In this document: positions 1-10,620 of the stretch, piece after piece
Numbering within the stretch: the stretch's first letter is position 1
How the letters are laid out: every line of letters starts with the position of its first letter
DNA from: Liolophura sinensis
Lineage: Eukaryota > Mollusca > Polyplacophora > Chitonida > Chitonidae
Direction: 5' to 3'
Assembly: GCF_032854445.1 (NCBI RefSeq)
Contig: NW_027018101.1
Span: 1 to 18,136, forward strand
DNA length: 18,136 nt
Notes under the pieces: model-generated
Databases searched by the model: none
Seen by the model: only the letters and a program-made list of their open reading frames with translations
What the model was told of the DNA's origin: nothing
Position numbers and translations under genes: made by a program

Positions 1-194
1 ATTTCACTTATACGACGGCCAGCATTATGGTGGGAGGAAAACGGGCAGAGTCCGGGAGAAACCCACGACCATCCGCAGGTTGCTGGCAGACCTTCCTAAG
101 TACGGCCAGAGAACTCACAGCGACCGCATTGGTGAGAGGCTCCTGGGTCATTACGCTGCGCTAGCGCGCTAACCAACTGAGCCACGGAGGCCCC
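1..194 (-). repeat. tRNA-derived SINE, nearly full length, cut by the window edge
   Basis: On the minus strand the element starts at about 194 with a tRNA-like head containing TGGCTCAGTTGG (184-173), a good match to a pol III A box, followed by a GC-rich GCGCGCTAGCGC segment. The body (about 115 down to 1) carries the core 'cgtgggtttctcccggactctgcccg' and runs toward the tail outside the window. The B box expected after the head is broken: GTGAGTTC is followed directly by TCTGG, which suggests a deletion through the box. The same core recurs at 10731, 12054 and 17402. The tRNA-derived class is seen in the sequence; the name of the family is not known to me. Confidence 0.85.
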
Positions 195-510
195 ACATCA
201 CTTACATGCGTCGATGTACAGCCTAGGTGCTGTACATATACTGACCATATTTAATTTCCAAAATTCACATAATCGTACCCTCACATGCTGAGGGGCAACG
301 CATATTATAACGTCTATTTACTTATATAATATAATTAAGAGGTAGCGTAGACAGAAAAAATAAGAGCTGCGAAGACATTGTGATAGCTGACAAATGGTCA
401 CTCTTAACGGGTGAAATGCGGTCTCTCGCCAATTTAGCTTAGTCAGGGTTTTGTTCAAACTGTTCATGTAAATGCAGAAATTGTAGTATTTTATATGCCC
501 ACTGGCTTGA
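195..510. other. no gene recognised
   Basis: AT-rich sequence after the SINE head. A 93-codon minus-strand frame at 318-599 overlaps a dispersed repeat (511-622), has no recognisable motif and looks like chance. Confidence 0.5.
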
Positions 511-622
511 GCAGAATTAGGTAAAACATGCAGTGATATTACTTGCAATTTATCAGACGTCACTTGTCTAGAATTACTAAAATGCTGTGTTGTCATCACA
601 TTTAATATACAATCACAATAAA
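511..622. repeat. dispersed repeat, copy A
   Basis: The segment containing 'gaattaggtaaaacatgcag', 'cagacgtcacttgtctaga' and 'aatgctgtgttgtcatcaca' is found again, diverged, at 10405-10505 and 15135-15230. All three copies run in the same direction and keep the order of these blocks. No coding potential, tRNA head or terminal inverted repeat is visible. It may be an old SINE or the tail of a longer element; the family is unassigned. Confidence 0.6.
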
Positions 623-1284
623 AGAATTTAGGTTATAGTTTTGCATTTACCGAATAATTGCGGAAACAGGCAAAATTTGATCTGCACATCATCATGTTTA
701 CGTGTGAATTAGTGAAAATGCCGAGTACGAGACCTTTCCGTATGCGAATATTTCTTATTCCGAGAGTACAAACAAGGTTGGAGTCAAACTACGCGGCATT
801 TGTTATCAATTAGATGAGGTTATGTATAGTTGTATGTCTTAAGACACTAAGCGGATGATGGTGTGATCTTACATACGCCGAAGGTACATCCATCTTGGCT
901 GAATGGTCGGCTTCTTGTCATATTACGCCCGTCTTACGTGAATCTTCCTACCCATATCCATGCCAGATATATCGTTAGGATCGAACAGTATTGTACATCG
1001 CTGCTTCGCTGCCTCCGCACCCAACAACCTCAACAAAAATCCTGTCATAGGCCCACCACCCCACCCTCATCTCCCTCTTCAGTTTTTCACCCCAATTTCT
1101 ATAGCTTCCCTTCACATCTCAGCTTAACAGAAGTAATAGATCCACGACCTGGTAACTAAAGTGTGTTGATTTCAACCGGCATCACATCCGGCCAGGTGTC
1201 CCAAGGATCCAACTTGAACACCGTGTATGCCCAAGCTAGACATTGAAGTGATTAATAAAAGATCTCTACCTCCCTATTGGTTGC
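623..1284. other. no gene recognised; short pyrimidine-rich stretch
   Basis: This stretch has mixed composition with a C/T-rich part at about 1040-1115. A 98-codon + frame at 863-1159 has no domain, is rich in Pro and Ser because of that C/T bias, and shows no splice context, so I do not call it a gene. The left part could include the 3' untranslated region of the neighbouring minus-strand LINE, but I cannot place that element's end. Confidence 0.45.
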
Positions 1285-1382
1285 CTCGCCCTTCCCAAAG
1301 GTCAAGATGAAACATATGAGGATTTGTTCTAGAGGATAGAAGAATCTGTGCGTCAGTAACAAGACAGAAGATACAATTAGAT

Positions 1383-1817
1383 CTAAGAGAGGGAGGACTG
1401 GCATATCACGAAACAAAGGAGAGGTGTGATCAAGGCGATTAAAAAGTGAGACGGCACGAACGTCCCGCTTTGGCCAAGTTGTAGAGGTTTTAAATGGGTT
1501 GGAAATGTATTACCCCAGATAGAGACTCCATAATAAAGATAAGGATAAATTACAAAATAATAAAGGATGAGTAATGTTTTTTTCTTGTTTACACAATGCT
1601 GTATATGTTTTAGTACATCTACGTTCCTTGTCACTTTGGAACAGATATAGTTCATATGGTCTGTCCAGCTCAGTTTTTCATTGAAAATTATTCCGAAAAA
1701 TTTAAATTTAGAAACTGTTTTAATCGTTGCACCAAGAATAGTAAGTTGAGGAAGTAAAGTTTGCCTTAGTTTTGTTGCCGATCGAATTAATGTGAATTTG
1801 GTTTTGCTTATTTTCAA
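1383..1817 (-). pseudogene. LINE reverse-transcriptase C-terminal fragment
   Basis: This is a 144-codon frame with KISKTKFTLI, VSKFKFFGIIFNEKLSWTDH, CVNKKKTLLILYYFVIYPYL and SIWGNTFPTHLK. In CR1/Jockey-type LINEs these lie just after the catalytic FxDD palm. Its last 33 residues are out of frame: in the adjacent frame the sequence reads KRDVRAVSLFNRLDHTSPLF and continues to about 1285, so a frameshift lies near 1470. The fragment is preceded (at 1818-1826) by a junction at which the palm domain is missing. Confidence 0.85.
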
Positions 1818-2402
1818 GGTTTAATACTTTTCAAGAATTTTGCTAAAGCAATGTAAAACAGAGATGAAACATTAATTTGACAGATCAGAATTACCGAATT
1901 TATAGACAGGCATAACTTTAGCGGCTTTAAAGCAGTCAGGAAAAGAACCTGTACAGAATGAAAGATTAACAACATGGGCTAATGGGACAGAGATGTCTTC
2001 ATTAGTGCCATTTATGCTGAAGTAGGAGGACAATTGATACTTTTGTCCTTACCCATTAGTTGGTTCACTTGTTTTTTTTTTTATAAAATTATGTTTCATA
2101 AAATTTTCCTCAAAATAGTTTTTCCTTGCGTAGCGCAAGATTTCCTTTAACTTGTCACTATATGTTTGATACTGCTTTCGAATCTTGTGGGTGTTAATCT
2201 AAGTTGCTTCCGAGTGAGTTTTTTCATGAATGGAACTAAGGGGTGTAGGCGTCACCTATGGCTGGATTATATTTAGTTTATTAGTTAACAGGTTTGTGGT
2301 AGGGAAACAGTCATTACGGATGTCATCAAATTTATTAATTCATATGCTTGTTGCTGTATGAATGGCACTTTGTTCATTTGTTACGAGTAACCAGTCAGTG
2401 TT

Positions 2403-2660
2403 CTAGACCACTGTAATAAAATTATGTTTTTCGTCATCAATACATTTTCTGTATTTAATGAACTTACTTGCAAGGTGTTTGATTTTATAATACGAAAGAT
2501 TACAGGGATGATCGTTGTGGAAATTTGTAAAAATGTCATCTATTAGAGTTGCCGAACGGGAATGAAACCTGGTTGGTTTTGTTATTTGGGGAAAAAGGTA
2601 GTGTGAGGTCAAAACTTCAAAAACATATTTTATCGGATGATGATTATCTAATTTTAACAA
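2403..2660 (-). pseudogene. LINE endonuclease C-terminal fragment, longest open piece
   Basis: This is an 85-codon open stretch inside the dead LINE. It begins just after the GDF motif and includes LTSHYLFPQITKPTRFHSRS and ATLIDDIFTN, which are typical of the C-terminal half of the APE-like endonuclease in CR1/Jockey-type LINEs. The same frame continues upstream past a single TAA (near 2690) to about 2920, so roughly 170 codons of one frame survive with one stop. The frame's first codon is TTG inside the conserved domain, so it is not a translation start. No independent gene is implied. Confidence 0.85.
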
Positions 2661-3434
2661 ATCTATCTTGAAATCTCCTATAATTACACATTATTTCCTT
2701 TCGCACTGACATGTTTCCAGGATAGACAGTAGCCTAGTGCTGAAATTATTAACACTTGTACCAGGGGGGTGGTAGGCTAAACCGAGGAGATATGTTTTCC
2801 AACCATGCAGGGCCTCGACACACAGATATTCACACCAACCAGAGTCATCGATAAAACAAAGATCATCTCTAAGACGACAAAACTCAATGTGAGAAGATGT
2901 ACACAGTGCTAGAGACCCACCTTTTCACGTACAACGTTGCAGAGAAAATTTGTTATAGCCGGGAAATTTATAAAGAGTATCAGAGGAAAGCCAACATTCA
3001 GAGAAGCCAAAGACAGAAAAAGGATAATTTGGACCATATAGGAAACCTGAAAATTCTGTAAAGTGCTTTTGCCAGCTTCTTGCACTAAAGTGTAAAAATG
3101 ATAGTTACTGAGAGAAGAGGTTTTTTAACGAAAGAGCTGCATTAAAGTCGTCCCAGTGTGCAATTTCACGGTTATTATCACCAGTGAAGATACTGTCTTG
3201 GTTAACATCATTCAGCTAGACAGGATTAAAACACCTATTAGATAGATCATCAAGATTGTAAGGATGTAGATCTAGCCCAGATTGAGGTGTAACACCATTA
3301 AAGAGCTGTCAGGTGAGAATGGTACGGTGTCTGCTGGCTCTAAGAATGCAATAATATCAGGCATTATTTGTCATGTAATAAGAAGATATATCAAGTGAGT
3401 GCAGAAAGTAATAATCAAGTGTCATAGTTTATCA

Positions 3435-3438
<4 letters not shown>

Positions 3439-3501
<63 letters not shown>

Positions 3502-3518
3502 ACACACACACACACACA
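3439..3518. repeat. (CA)n microsatellite
   Basis: This is an about 80-bp run of CA with a single interruption (G at 3497). On the minus strand it is (TG)n and lies a few bases upstream of the first readable codons of the LINE remnant. Confidence 0.98.
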
Positions 3519-4360
3519 ATTGTGTCACTGTTGAATATATTTGGACTGTAACTGTAAATTCAAGATGGAAATTTAAGTGTCGCCGTCGGCAAAATCGATG
3601 TGATAGCCACAGCGATGCTCCTCCTGATCAATCATCCGTTGTAAAATGGCTTAATGTCAAACACCTCGATGTTGGACTTAAGCGATGGCGACCAGTGCAG
3701 TAGGGGTGGAGAAAACATGGGTTAATTTATCAATCTTTGCCTAGTTGTAGGGAACATTTCCACGTGTGACACATGTATGCATGTATATCATATTGGGAAA
3801 AGGCCAATGGTATTCAGCCATATTCTTGTACATCTCCATGAATGACAGAGAATCCTTGATCACTTGAATGACGTTTTTTATACTTTACAGGCCACAAATT
3901 TTAAGAAAAGAGAAGCAGTCAGTACTTTTCAATGACGTTGAAAAGACGCACGGTATGCGCTACGCAAATGAGTGAAAGTAGTATTCAAACCGTGTGCCAT
4001 GCTGCCATATAAAGCGTTGATAATAACATATGTGTCTCAATTCGACTTTGATTGCGCCTGGTTAGGTATCCAACGTTGCGACCTAATTTAACACGTTGAC
4101 ACGCATTTATTATTTTGCTGTTGAAATTATTACATGTACTAGCTGTATGAACACGTGTTTGACTGGAATGTAGGAAGGAAACCTGTTATTGAATATTGTT
4201 GTCCGTTAATGGTAAATTAAATAATGAATAATGAAGTATAATAATGAAATAAACTCATGATTGTCTGCTATCAGGTATGAATCCCATGCTTTGTACACTG
4301 TGTTTCAGTTATTTTTTTTTTCACATCCATTTAATAAAGGTTGATATAAAAGATCGATCT
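3519..4360. other. no gene recognised; one dispersed-repeat copy
   Basis: This is mostly AT-rich sequence. A + frame of about 40 codons at about 3568-3700 (RRRQNRCDSHSDAPPDQSSV...) ends at TAG and has no identifiable domain or clear splice sites. 3904-3936 matches a repeat also found at 6955 and 10590. Confidence 0.45.
3904..3936. repeat. short dispersed repeat, copy 1
   Basis: 'gagaagcagtc..agtacttttcaatgacg' matches 6955-6985 and 10590-10620 with small gaps. Similarity may extend to 'ccgtgtgccatgctgccatataaagcg' (about 3991-4017), compared with 'caccgtctcgccatattaccctgaaagcg' near 10631-10660. The family is unknown. Confidence 0.45.
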
Positions 4361-4450
4361 AAAGCTAGAAGGTGGCCAGGTACCCAGAGCTGGTGAAGGC
4401 CGGTGGTTTCTGCAGGCTTCACCTGTTTTTCTCCCTTCACACCCCTCTTT
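4361..4450 (+). repeat. possible SINE-core-like fragment
   Basis: 'ggtgaaggccggtggtttct' and 'cacctgtttttctccc' are arranged like the 'ggtggttt...ggttt(c)ctcc' core seen in many animal tRNA-derived SINEs. No tRNA-like head or tail is visible, so this rests on resemblance only. Confidence 0.3.
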
Positions 4451-6379
4451 GCCTCGCCACCCAAAATCAATGACATACTCTAACATTAAATTGTCTCACT
4501 GTTCAGGGGAAATTTCTCTCGTTGTCTGCGGTTCTGTCAAATGGTAAGGTTTTCTGCCAGTGTAACCAAACCTTGTAGGGAGTAAGGTATATGAGCCCCA
4601 AAAGCTGCATTCTTATGCGATTATTATAACCACTGCCACACAGGGTTTTTATTGTTTGGTGTCGAGACCGAAAATAATTGTTTCCAATTTCTTCATGATT
4701 ACAGTGATGGTTTAGATATCTTCGAATGGTTATGTAATCCGCGTGTGATGAAATTTCCAAAACTGTTGTGTATAAAAACACACGATCTGAACACACATAT
4801 TGGTTATTTGTAACTGAGGTAATACTAGTTGGCTTGCAATAACGTGGATAGATCTAAACACGCTAATGAGGGTAGTTTTGGGCGTATTCCCTCTTCACCC
4901 TTGCCCTTCCATTCCGCGAGCACATTTATTTATTTCAAGGCACACAGTATACATGTTTGTGTATCAGTTTAACTCACATAGGAGAGTACCCAACCGTTTA
5001 AAACAGCTACATTTAATTTGACAGTACATAGTAATATCAGGTGATAGGTTAAACTCTGTGACATATGACAGACTGGCAGGTAACCAGTTAAAATATATTT
5101 CAGAAATTCGAGCAAAAATAGCCCTACAGTTTGTCATTTGCGTGTTGTTTTTACAAACAGGCCTACAGCTGGACTGTTCATGTCATGTCGTACGCAAACA
5201 AAACGGTAAATACTACGACATGGTATATAAATGGAGGTTATAAAAATACACCTATATATAGCGTAATCAGTCATATAATGCGTGTACGGTACTCGGGATT
5301 TTAAAATGATTATTCATGAAATTGTTTAAATTGACGGAATTGAAGTTTAGGGCAATGTAACAATTTCAACCTGGACCACGCCCTTCCGCCCTGATACCTG
5401 TGTACATGAATATGATATTATAAAAGTACTCTCTGATTCCAGAGATTATATAAAATGTATTAAATTGCATGACATTTTCCCAAAAGATTTACAATAAAAT
5501 ATAATACCATTAAAGTAGAATTTTTGAAAATTGACATTCATATCGGCCATTCCGTGAAAGGTTTGGTGTGTGATATCTAACAGATATCTGACGCAGATCT
5601 TTGACCGGAGGCAAGTGACTGTAGATATGATAAATGAACAGCAGGTAGAACAAGGGGCTTATCCCCAAACCATTTTTTTTCACTCATATCTTTCTTTTCC
5701 ATTCTTCCCTGTTTAACGAACCACGCCTCTAGCTATTTGGCATATTGCAAGAAAAAAAATCCCATATAGTTGACTATTCAATAGACATTTCCGCGATAAA
5801 TTACACCCGTAAAGCGAACAAAACCGACTTCAGCAAATTACTTAAATCTCACTGTGTAAAGATATGTATAATTATTTGTGTACTGAAGATTTGTAATTGC
5901 AAATTATCACAAAAAATCGTGATAACAAAAGCAGGGATTCAAAGCTTACATACTGGTGTAAAATTTTCACCTTTAAATTAGAAGTCATCGCATATGGTTT
6001 TGGTCATTTGTTTGTGGTACGAATAAAGATCGTTAGATAAGTCATATATATATGAAGTACATTATTATTTCTGTACCACATTAATCGTGAAAATAGCGTA
6101 GATTTTAATCTCTCTTCACTTTAACACAGATGCATATAACAACAATACTGGATAAACAAATGTGCAAAAAACTCAAAAGTCAACTTTTGACGTGGTTTCA
6201 CTAAAGTAAGCCATAGTGTACAAGTTTCGATGACAAGTCAAAGAATGGCTTTTATGGTGGACTAATGTCTTGCGTGTGCACTATTATTTCTTGTCAGTAT
6301 CAAATCATCTACAGCAATTTACTTTTCGTGTCTCATAGATTTACGTTTATTCGTTTAATGAATTCGGTCGTGTTGAACG
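4451..6379. other. no gene recognised
   Basis: This is AT-rich intronic or intergenic sequence. Frames at 4503-4796 (minus, 97 codons), 5058-5243 (+) and 5745-5981 (+) have no recognisable motif, start context or splice signals. A perfect small inverted repeat (gatatct-aac-agatatc) lies at 5572-5588. Confidence 0.5.
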
Positions 6380-6530
6380 TTGCGCTGAAGCCTATTTCAC
6401 CTGTATGACGTGGAGGAAACCGGACTAAACCACCACCCCTCGTCAGGTACCTAACAAAAACAAATCTGCGCTGGATTTGAACATACGCCCTAACCGGTCA
6501 AAGAGTCTAACGATCACGGCGAGTCAAAAT
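6380..6530 (-). repeat. diverged tRNA-derived SINE with a different head
   Basis: On the minus strand the right end reads CGCCGTGATCGTTAGAC, a weak A-box-like stretch, followed by GTTCAAATCC (6482-6473), a good pol III B box. The body then contains 'ggtttcctcc' and '..caggtgaaat', matching the tail-side core of the SINE copies elsewhere in the window but shorter. It is best explained as an old SINE sharing the core with a different tRNA-like head. Divergence is high. Confidence 0.55.
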
Positions 6531-6954
6531 TATAATCATCATTCCCTTTTGACTCGGTTAAAAGTAATACTTATGTCCATAGAAAAGTAAAATATGTTAT
6601 TTTTTTATTTTTTCATTACTATAAAATTTCTCAGCTATATGGTTATATGGATGGCGTAAACCAGCCATATTTGGCAAGTTATTGGCGTACTTTCGCACTT
6701 GTGATAATATATATGCCTGCTGTAAGCGCATGTCATGAACTAAGTAAAATATCCCCTGGTGTCGGATAAGTTAATGTAATTGTTGAATTTGTACTGTGGA
6801 AATCCCGATCATTAACTTCAATCGAAGCCTGATATCTGGTATTCATATAGCACTGGCAGACGATGAAGAGTTTTGCAAACTTGTATAAGACCTATAGCAC
6901 TAAGTAACAAAGGTATAAAGAAGACCCTATAAATAGTAAACAAATCTGGTGACA

Positions 6955-6985
6955 TGTAAGAGAAAGGCAGTCATCAATTTTCAAA
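6955..6985. repeat. short dispersed repeat, copy 2
   Basis: 'tgtaagagaaaggcagtcat' followed by 'caattttcaaa' matches 10590-10620 ('tgtaagggagaagcagtcat' then 'cagttttcaat') and more loosely 3904-3936. It lies inside a 66-codon + frame (6949-7149) that is otherwise unremarkable. Confidence 0.5.
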
Positions 6986-9900
6986 GAAAAAGTGAAGGCA
7001 GTGGATATTCTGGGCATGACATTCCATTTGGTCGCCCAAAGGTGTATGGATACGACAGTTTTTTGCAATTGATTACACCAAGCTTATCTATTCATAAATA
7101 TGCCTGTTGTTTATACAACAAATTTTTGAAGAAAGATTTCTTCACATAACGACATTGCTACCAAATGTCTACAAAATATATTTTTTTTGTAATTTATAAT
7201 TACCTGCTGTTTCTTTTTTCTGTTACATTGTTTTACTATAGCGCATTTTATGTTATCTTGTCCAGATAACCTTCCAGTATTTATAGTCGAAAGGTCTGGT
7301 GATATTTATTTCAAGTTTCAACGAAGGTTCGATTTAGATGCCTGGACACTAGATAATACTGAAGGACTTCCGAATTCTAATTACTGAAATGTGTGTTGAC
7401 AGGTACTGGAATTCCCAATAGCATTCTGCATTTTGACATTCTGACGCCGTGAAAATACAAGGGGATTCTCCTTCACGTTCTATGTTATAGACTTACTTAA
7501 TATTGACTTACTGTGTCTGTATACATGTAACTCGTCAAACAGTCTGTCCCCAGAACACACCACTAAAATTCAATACATCCTGAATGTAGGCCACTCTCGA
7601 GTATAGCGCCAGAAGCTATCATTGTGCCGATTGCCTACACAATAGAAGAGAAAGTTAAGTAAAACTAAAAGCCTCTGCCATTTATATTGCCATTTCTATA
7701 CTTAAAGTGAACAAAAACTCAGTCATTAAAGCTAAATTAATTAGTAAAGTAGTATTCCAGAAATGTTCTAAAAATATTTAAACAATTCTACACTGCTTAT
7801 CAACAAAGTCAATAGTAGGCAATCGTCAGAACCTATCCACTCATTTGGTGAGGCCAGTTTGCCCTGTTATTACTAACTAGAGTGACGTCACAAAACCTAG
7901 GAGCTCTCCTGTACCATCGGCATTAAACAATGTGACAATGAAAAAATACAAACAAAAACGCCTGATACCCAACCAAACAGTATCAGTTCTGTTCCCAAAG
8001 ATCCGATGTTTCTTTAAGTTTGGCACTCGGTCAGGGCGATGCTTGTGGGTACAAGTGTCGTGTTTTAGCGGTCCTGCTCGTCCTCGTCCTGTATGGGTGT
8101 AAACACTTGGCCTAGTTGGCTCTACCGATTTCAGGGAATTTACCAAACGTAGCAGGACGTTGCGATTGATAATACACCCTTACATTCAGATTTTGGGAGG
8201 ATATTTTCGTAATAAATCTGACTTTGCTAAGAAAAACTACTGCAAAGTCGCAATATTTTTCTGCACGCAATGACTTTCCCATGGTGATTTTGTTGCCAGC
8301 TCAACCTGACAAGTTACTGCAGTATCCTAACCAGCATGTACGCATTGTGACACAGACAGCCGTTCTCAGTTCCTTGTGCATAAATGTGTGGTTAAAAATG
8401 CATCACACTTAACACTTAAATTAAGCACAAAATCCAATTTATTGCATCAGTTTCTGTCTATCTACTATAACAAACCACACGGACAATCGAGAGCTAGTAG
8501 GTTTTTTGACATGACAGCCAATTATCAGGTGCCGTTCATAGTGCTAGTGATTGAACACCATAAGGGTTTCTACAACATGGCTACTCGGAGTGAACTGTTG
8601 GTCGGTGCCGTATCCGAAATGCTGAACTTCATCTTCTCGACTTTCAAAACTTTATAGAATTCTTTTTACAGATTTTTCTGTGATAACTGTGTCCTATATC
8701 ATTTTTCCATTTATATATAGTAGCAGATTTTATGTTCACTTTAAGTAGGCTTAAACCCTAAAGGCGAAGCGCAGATTTGTGCATTGTGGACATGTGTTGA
8801 TGTTTCAACTACCTGGATATTTTCACAACACAAGTTATCACAAGTCACAGACTGAGTTCCAAATTCTGGAACACGGTAACCTGTGGTCAAGAGCCAGGTA
8901 TGCATTGTTTTTGATCAGTTAAAGAGGATTCCATGATTAAACCGGTGCCATTTAAACGACATGTGAGAGAATGTGGCTCGCCCATATGAACTCATTATAT
9001 AAAAAAGATCATTGGTAGTAAAGTTATAGTTATTATATATACGATATGGTCTTAATTAGTTTCCGAAGAAAGTATCCTCATTTCTGTTTTCGAAAAATTC
9101 ACTTCCAGCTATAACCAACTCTGCAATCTCATAGTGTGGACAATGATTTGAACTTTACCAGCGTATATCTCCTAGTTTGTCAGTTACGAAGTATGATTGT
9201 AATTCACCCTTCTATGTGAACATCGATATAAACATTAAACCAGACCAAATCGTGAGGTGGTCGTAAGTCCTTCCTTCCACGGTTTCTAAGAGTAACTCTG
9301 GCTACGATAATAACATTATAAGTTTAACACCAATACCGGTCTCAAGACATTGGATACCTATTTAAAACTAAGGGAAAATACTTCTACCTTTCTGGAGTTA
9401 TTGTTTCCAAGATTAACTAATAGTAATCAAATTTATAAGATGCTCCGGTCTCTATGTGCCATCGTGGTGAAAAGCCATGTCCAATCATTCCATGTATGAT
9501 ATTCCCCGAAGTGGTTTAAAAGTCCAGAAGTATTCATTTACTTTATGTATAATATCTGTTTGAGATTGGTAATGTGTAGTGCGCACTCATTATTGTGGTA
9601 TGAAAGAGAGACGCAGATGTTGTCTGATATTTAGTACTGGCGCTATAACGAGACAAAATAGCTGCATTGCAAGAACTTTATATGAATAGGTAGAATTCTT
9701 GACTGGCATGCACATCTACATTTGTACATGCATTTTATATGTAGAGATGTGAAAGCTTTTCTTAAAATGCTCTGAGTGTCCCAATTTTCTAGGGGGCATT
9801 CATTGCAGATTTATAGTTTTCGGTGTCATCACAATTCTCGTACCATTAGACAAGTTTGTTTCTGAGAATATTGTTTTCAAATTACTGAACACTTTACGGT

Positions 9901-10195
9901 GCAATAAAATAGTCAAAACAATTATTATTATTTCATTTGCGGCCAGATTGAGAAAGGACACTCTAATTGTCACTGGTTATAGATATACGTCAATAACATT
10001 CTCTTTATGCTTATCATTAACAACAAATAAGAGAAAAGTTGCGAACACTATAGAAATATCAGTGGAATGCTGGATGCTTTCGTTTGTTAAATCATGAAAT
10101 AAATTCATAAATCATTGTTCAACACTTACAAATTTGTACCTTTAGATTGCTATTTGGAAGGGGCATTTCAAGCCGATAATGGCAATATATTTACT
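6986..10195. other. no gene recognised
   Basis: This is 3.2 kb of AT-rich sequence. Frames at 7877-8146 (minus), 8224-8412 (+) and 8376-8657 (+) reach 62-93 codons but show no domain, signal peptide or convincing splice sites. I see no tRNA, hairpin array or clear repeat boundary. It may be intron or intergenic. Confidence 0.5.
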
Positions 10196-10232
10196 TACTT
10201 ACTTGATTGATGTTTTACGCCCACAGTGCCCA
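10196..10232 (-). repeat. SINE tail fragment
   Basis: 'acttacttacttgattgatg' followed by 'ttttacgccc' is the tail end of the window's main SINE (an ATTT/ACTT-like tail plus gattggtgttttacgcc). Nothing of the body or head follows, so this is a strongly 5'-truncated minus-strand copy. Confidence 0.6.
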
Positions 10233-10404
10233 TTGATGAAAAGAGGCTACAGCATAGAGAGTAAATCCAGAACACAATCGGCGATGTGATGCTTTGCAAA
10301 TGGTCAACCGATGAAATCAGGCTTCTTGTCAACTTACCTCAGTTTACAAAATCCTTAAATACTAGCAACTACACAATTGCTAACATTTTGGCTGAAACAT
10401 ACAT

Positions 10405-10505
10405 GTACAAAGGTAAAACAAGCAATGACTGCAATTTATTAGACGTCACTGGTCTCTGATTATTCAAAATGCTATGTTGTCATCACATGAAATAAACATT
10501 CCAGA
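10405..10505. repeat. dispersed repeat, copy B
   Basis: 'aaggtaaaacaagcaatgac', 'ttagacgtcactggtct' and 'aatgctatgttgtcatcaca' match copy A (511-622) block for block, and copy C (15135-15230) more weakly. It has the same orientation as both. Confidence 0.6.
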
Positions 10506-10589
10506 TACATGTCCAAAATAGCCCAACATACAAAATTCCAAGGGCGTTTATGAGAAATATCAGATAATTACAAAATAAAGGTGGTAATA

Positions 10590-10620
10590 TGTAAGGGAGA
10601 AGCAGTCATCAGTTTTCAAT
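10590..10620. repeat. short dispersed repeat, copy 3
   Basis: It contains 'gagaagcagtcatcagtttt' and corresponds to 6955-6985 and 3904-3936. It lies about 85 bp after dispersed repeat B, so the two could be parts of one longer element; copies A and C do not obviously carry it. Confidence 0.5.

Larger units (their letters stand above)
1285..3425 (-). pseudogene. decayed non-LTR retrotransposon (LINE) ORF2, endonuclease plus partial reverse transcriptase
   Basis: Reading the minus strand from 3425 to 1285 gives, in order: a leader (HWDDFNAALSLKNLFSQ at about 3160), the start of an APE-type endonuclease (HFSARSW, 3092-3072), SECWLSSDTLYKFPGYNK (about 3002-2950), YHPPGTSVNNFSTRLLSIL (about 2780-2720), VIIGDFKIDLLKLDNHH (about 2687-2637) and SRSATLIDDIFTN. 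These are followed by a linker (INKFDDIRNDCFP, about 2340), the N-terminal reverse-transcriptase segment (VPLAHVVNLSFCTGSFPDCF, then KVMPVYKFGNSDLSN, about 1995-1870) and the post-catalytic segment with FKFFGIIFNEKLSW, YPYLYYGVSIWGNTFPTHLK and LDHTSPLFRDMPVLP. Stops, frameshifts and a large internal deletion make it non-functional. The motif order fits CR1/Jockey-type elements; the exact clade is inferred. The left limit is uncertain. Confidence 0.9.

Noticed and set aside
173-194. A functional tRNA gene at the SINE head
   Set aside because: The acceptor, anticodon and T arms cannot be completed, and the rest of the element follows; it is a SINE promoter head.
863-1159. 98-codon + frame as a gene
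   Set aside because: Its residues follow a C/T-rich stretch; no domain or splice context.
3439-3518. CRISPR or other spacer array
   Set aside because: A simple dinucleotide repeat without spacers.
3568-3700. + frame with RRRQNRCDSHSDAPPDQSSV as an exon
   Set aside because: Short, ends in a stop, and has no matching donor; the opposite strand is equally open in part.
4503-4796. 97-codon minus frame as a gene or exon
   Set aside because: No recognisable motif, no signal peptide and no convincing splice sites; length is compatible with chance.
7877-8146. 89-codon minus frame with a hydrophobic stretch near residue 65
   Set aside because: The hydrophobic part is short, there is no splice or start support, and the rest is His/Arg/Thr-rich without similarity to any family I know.
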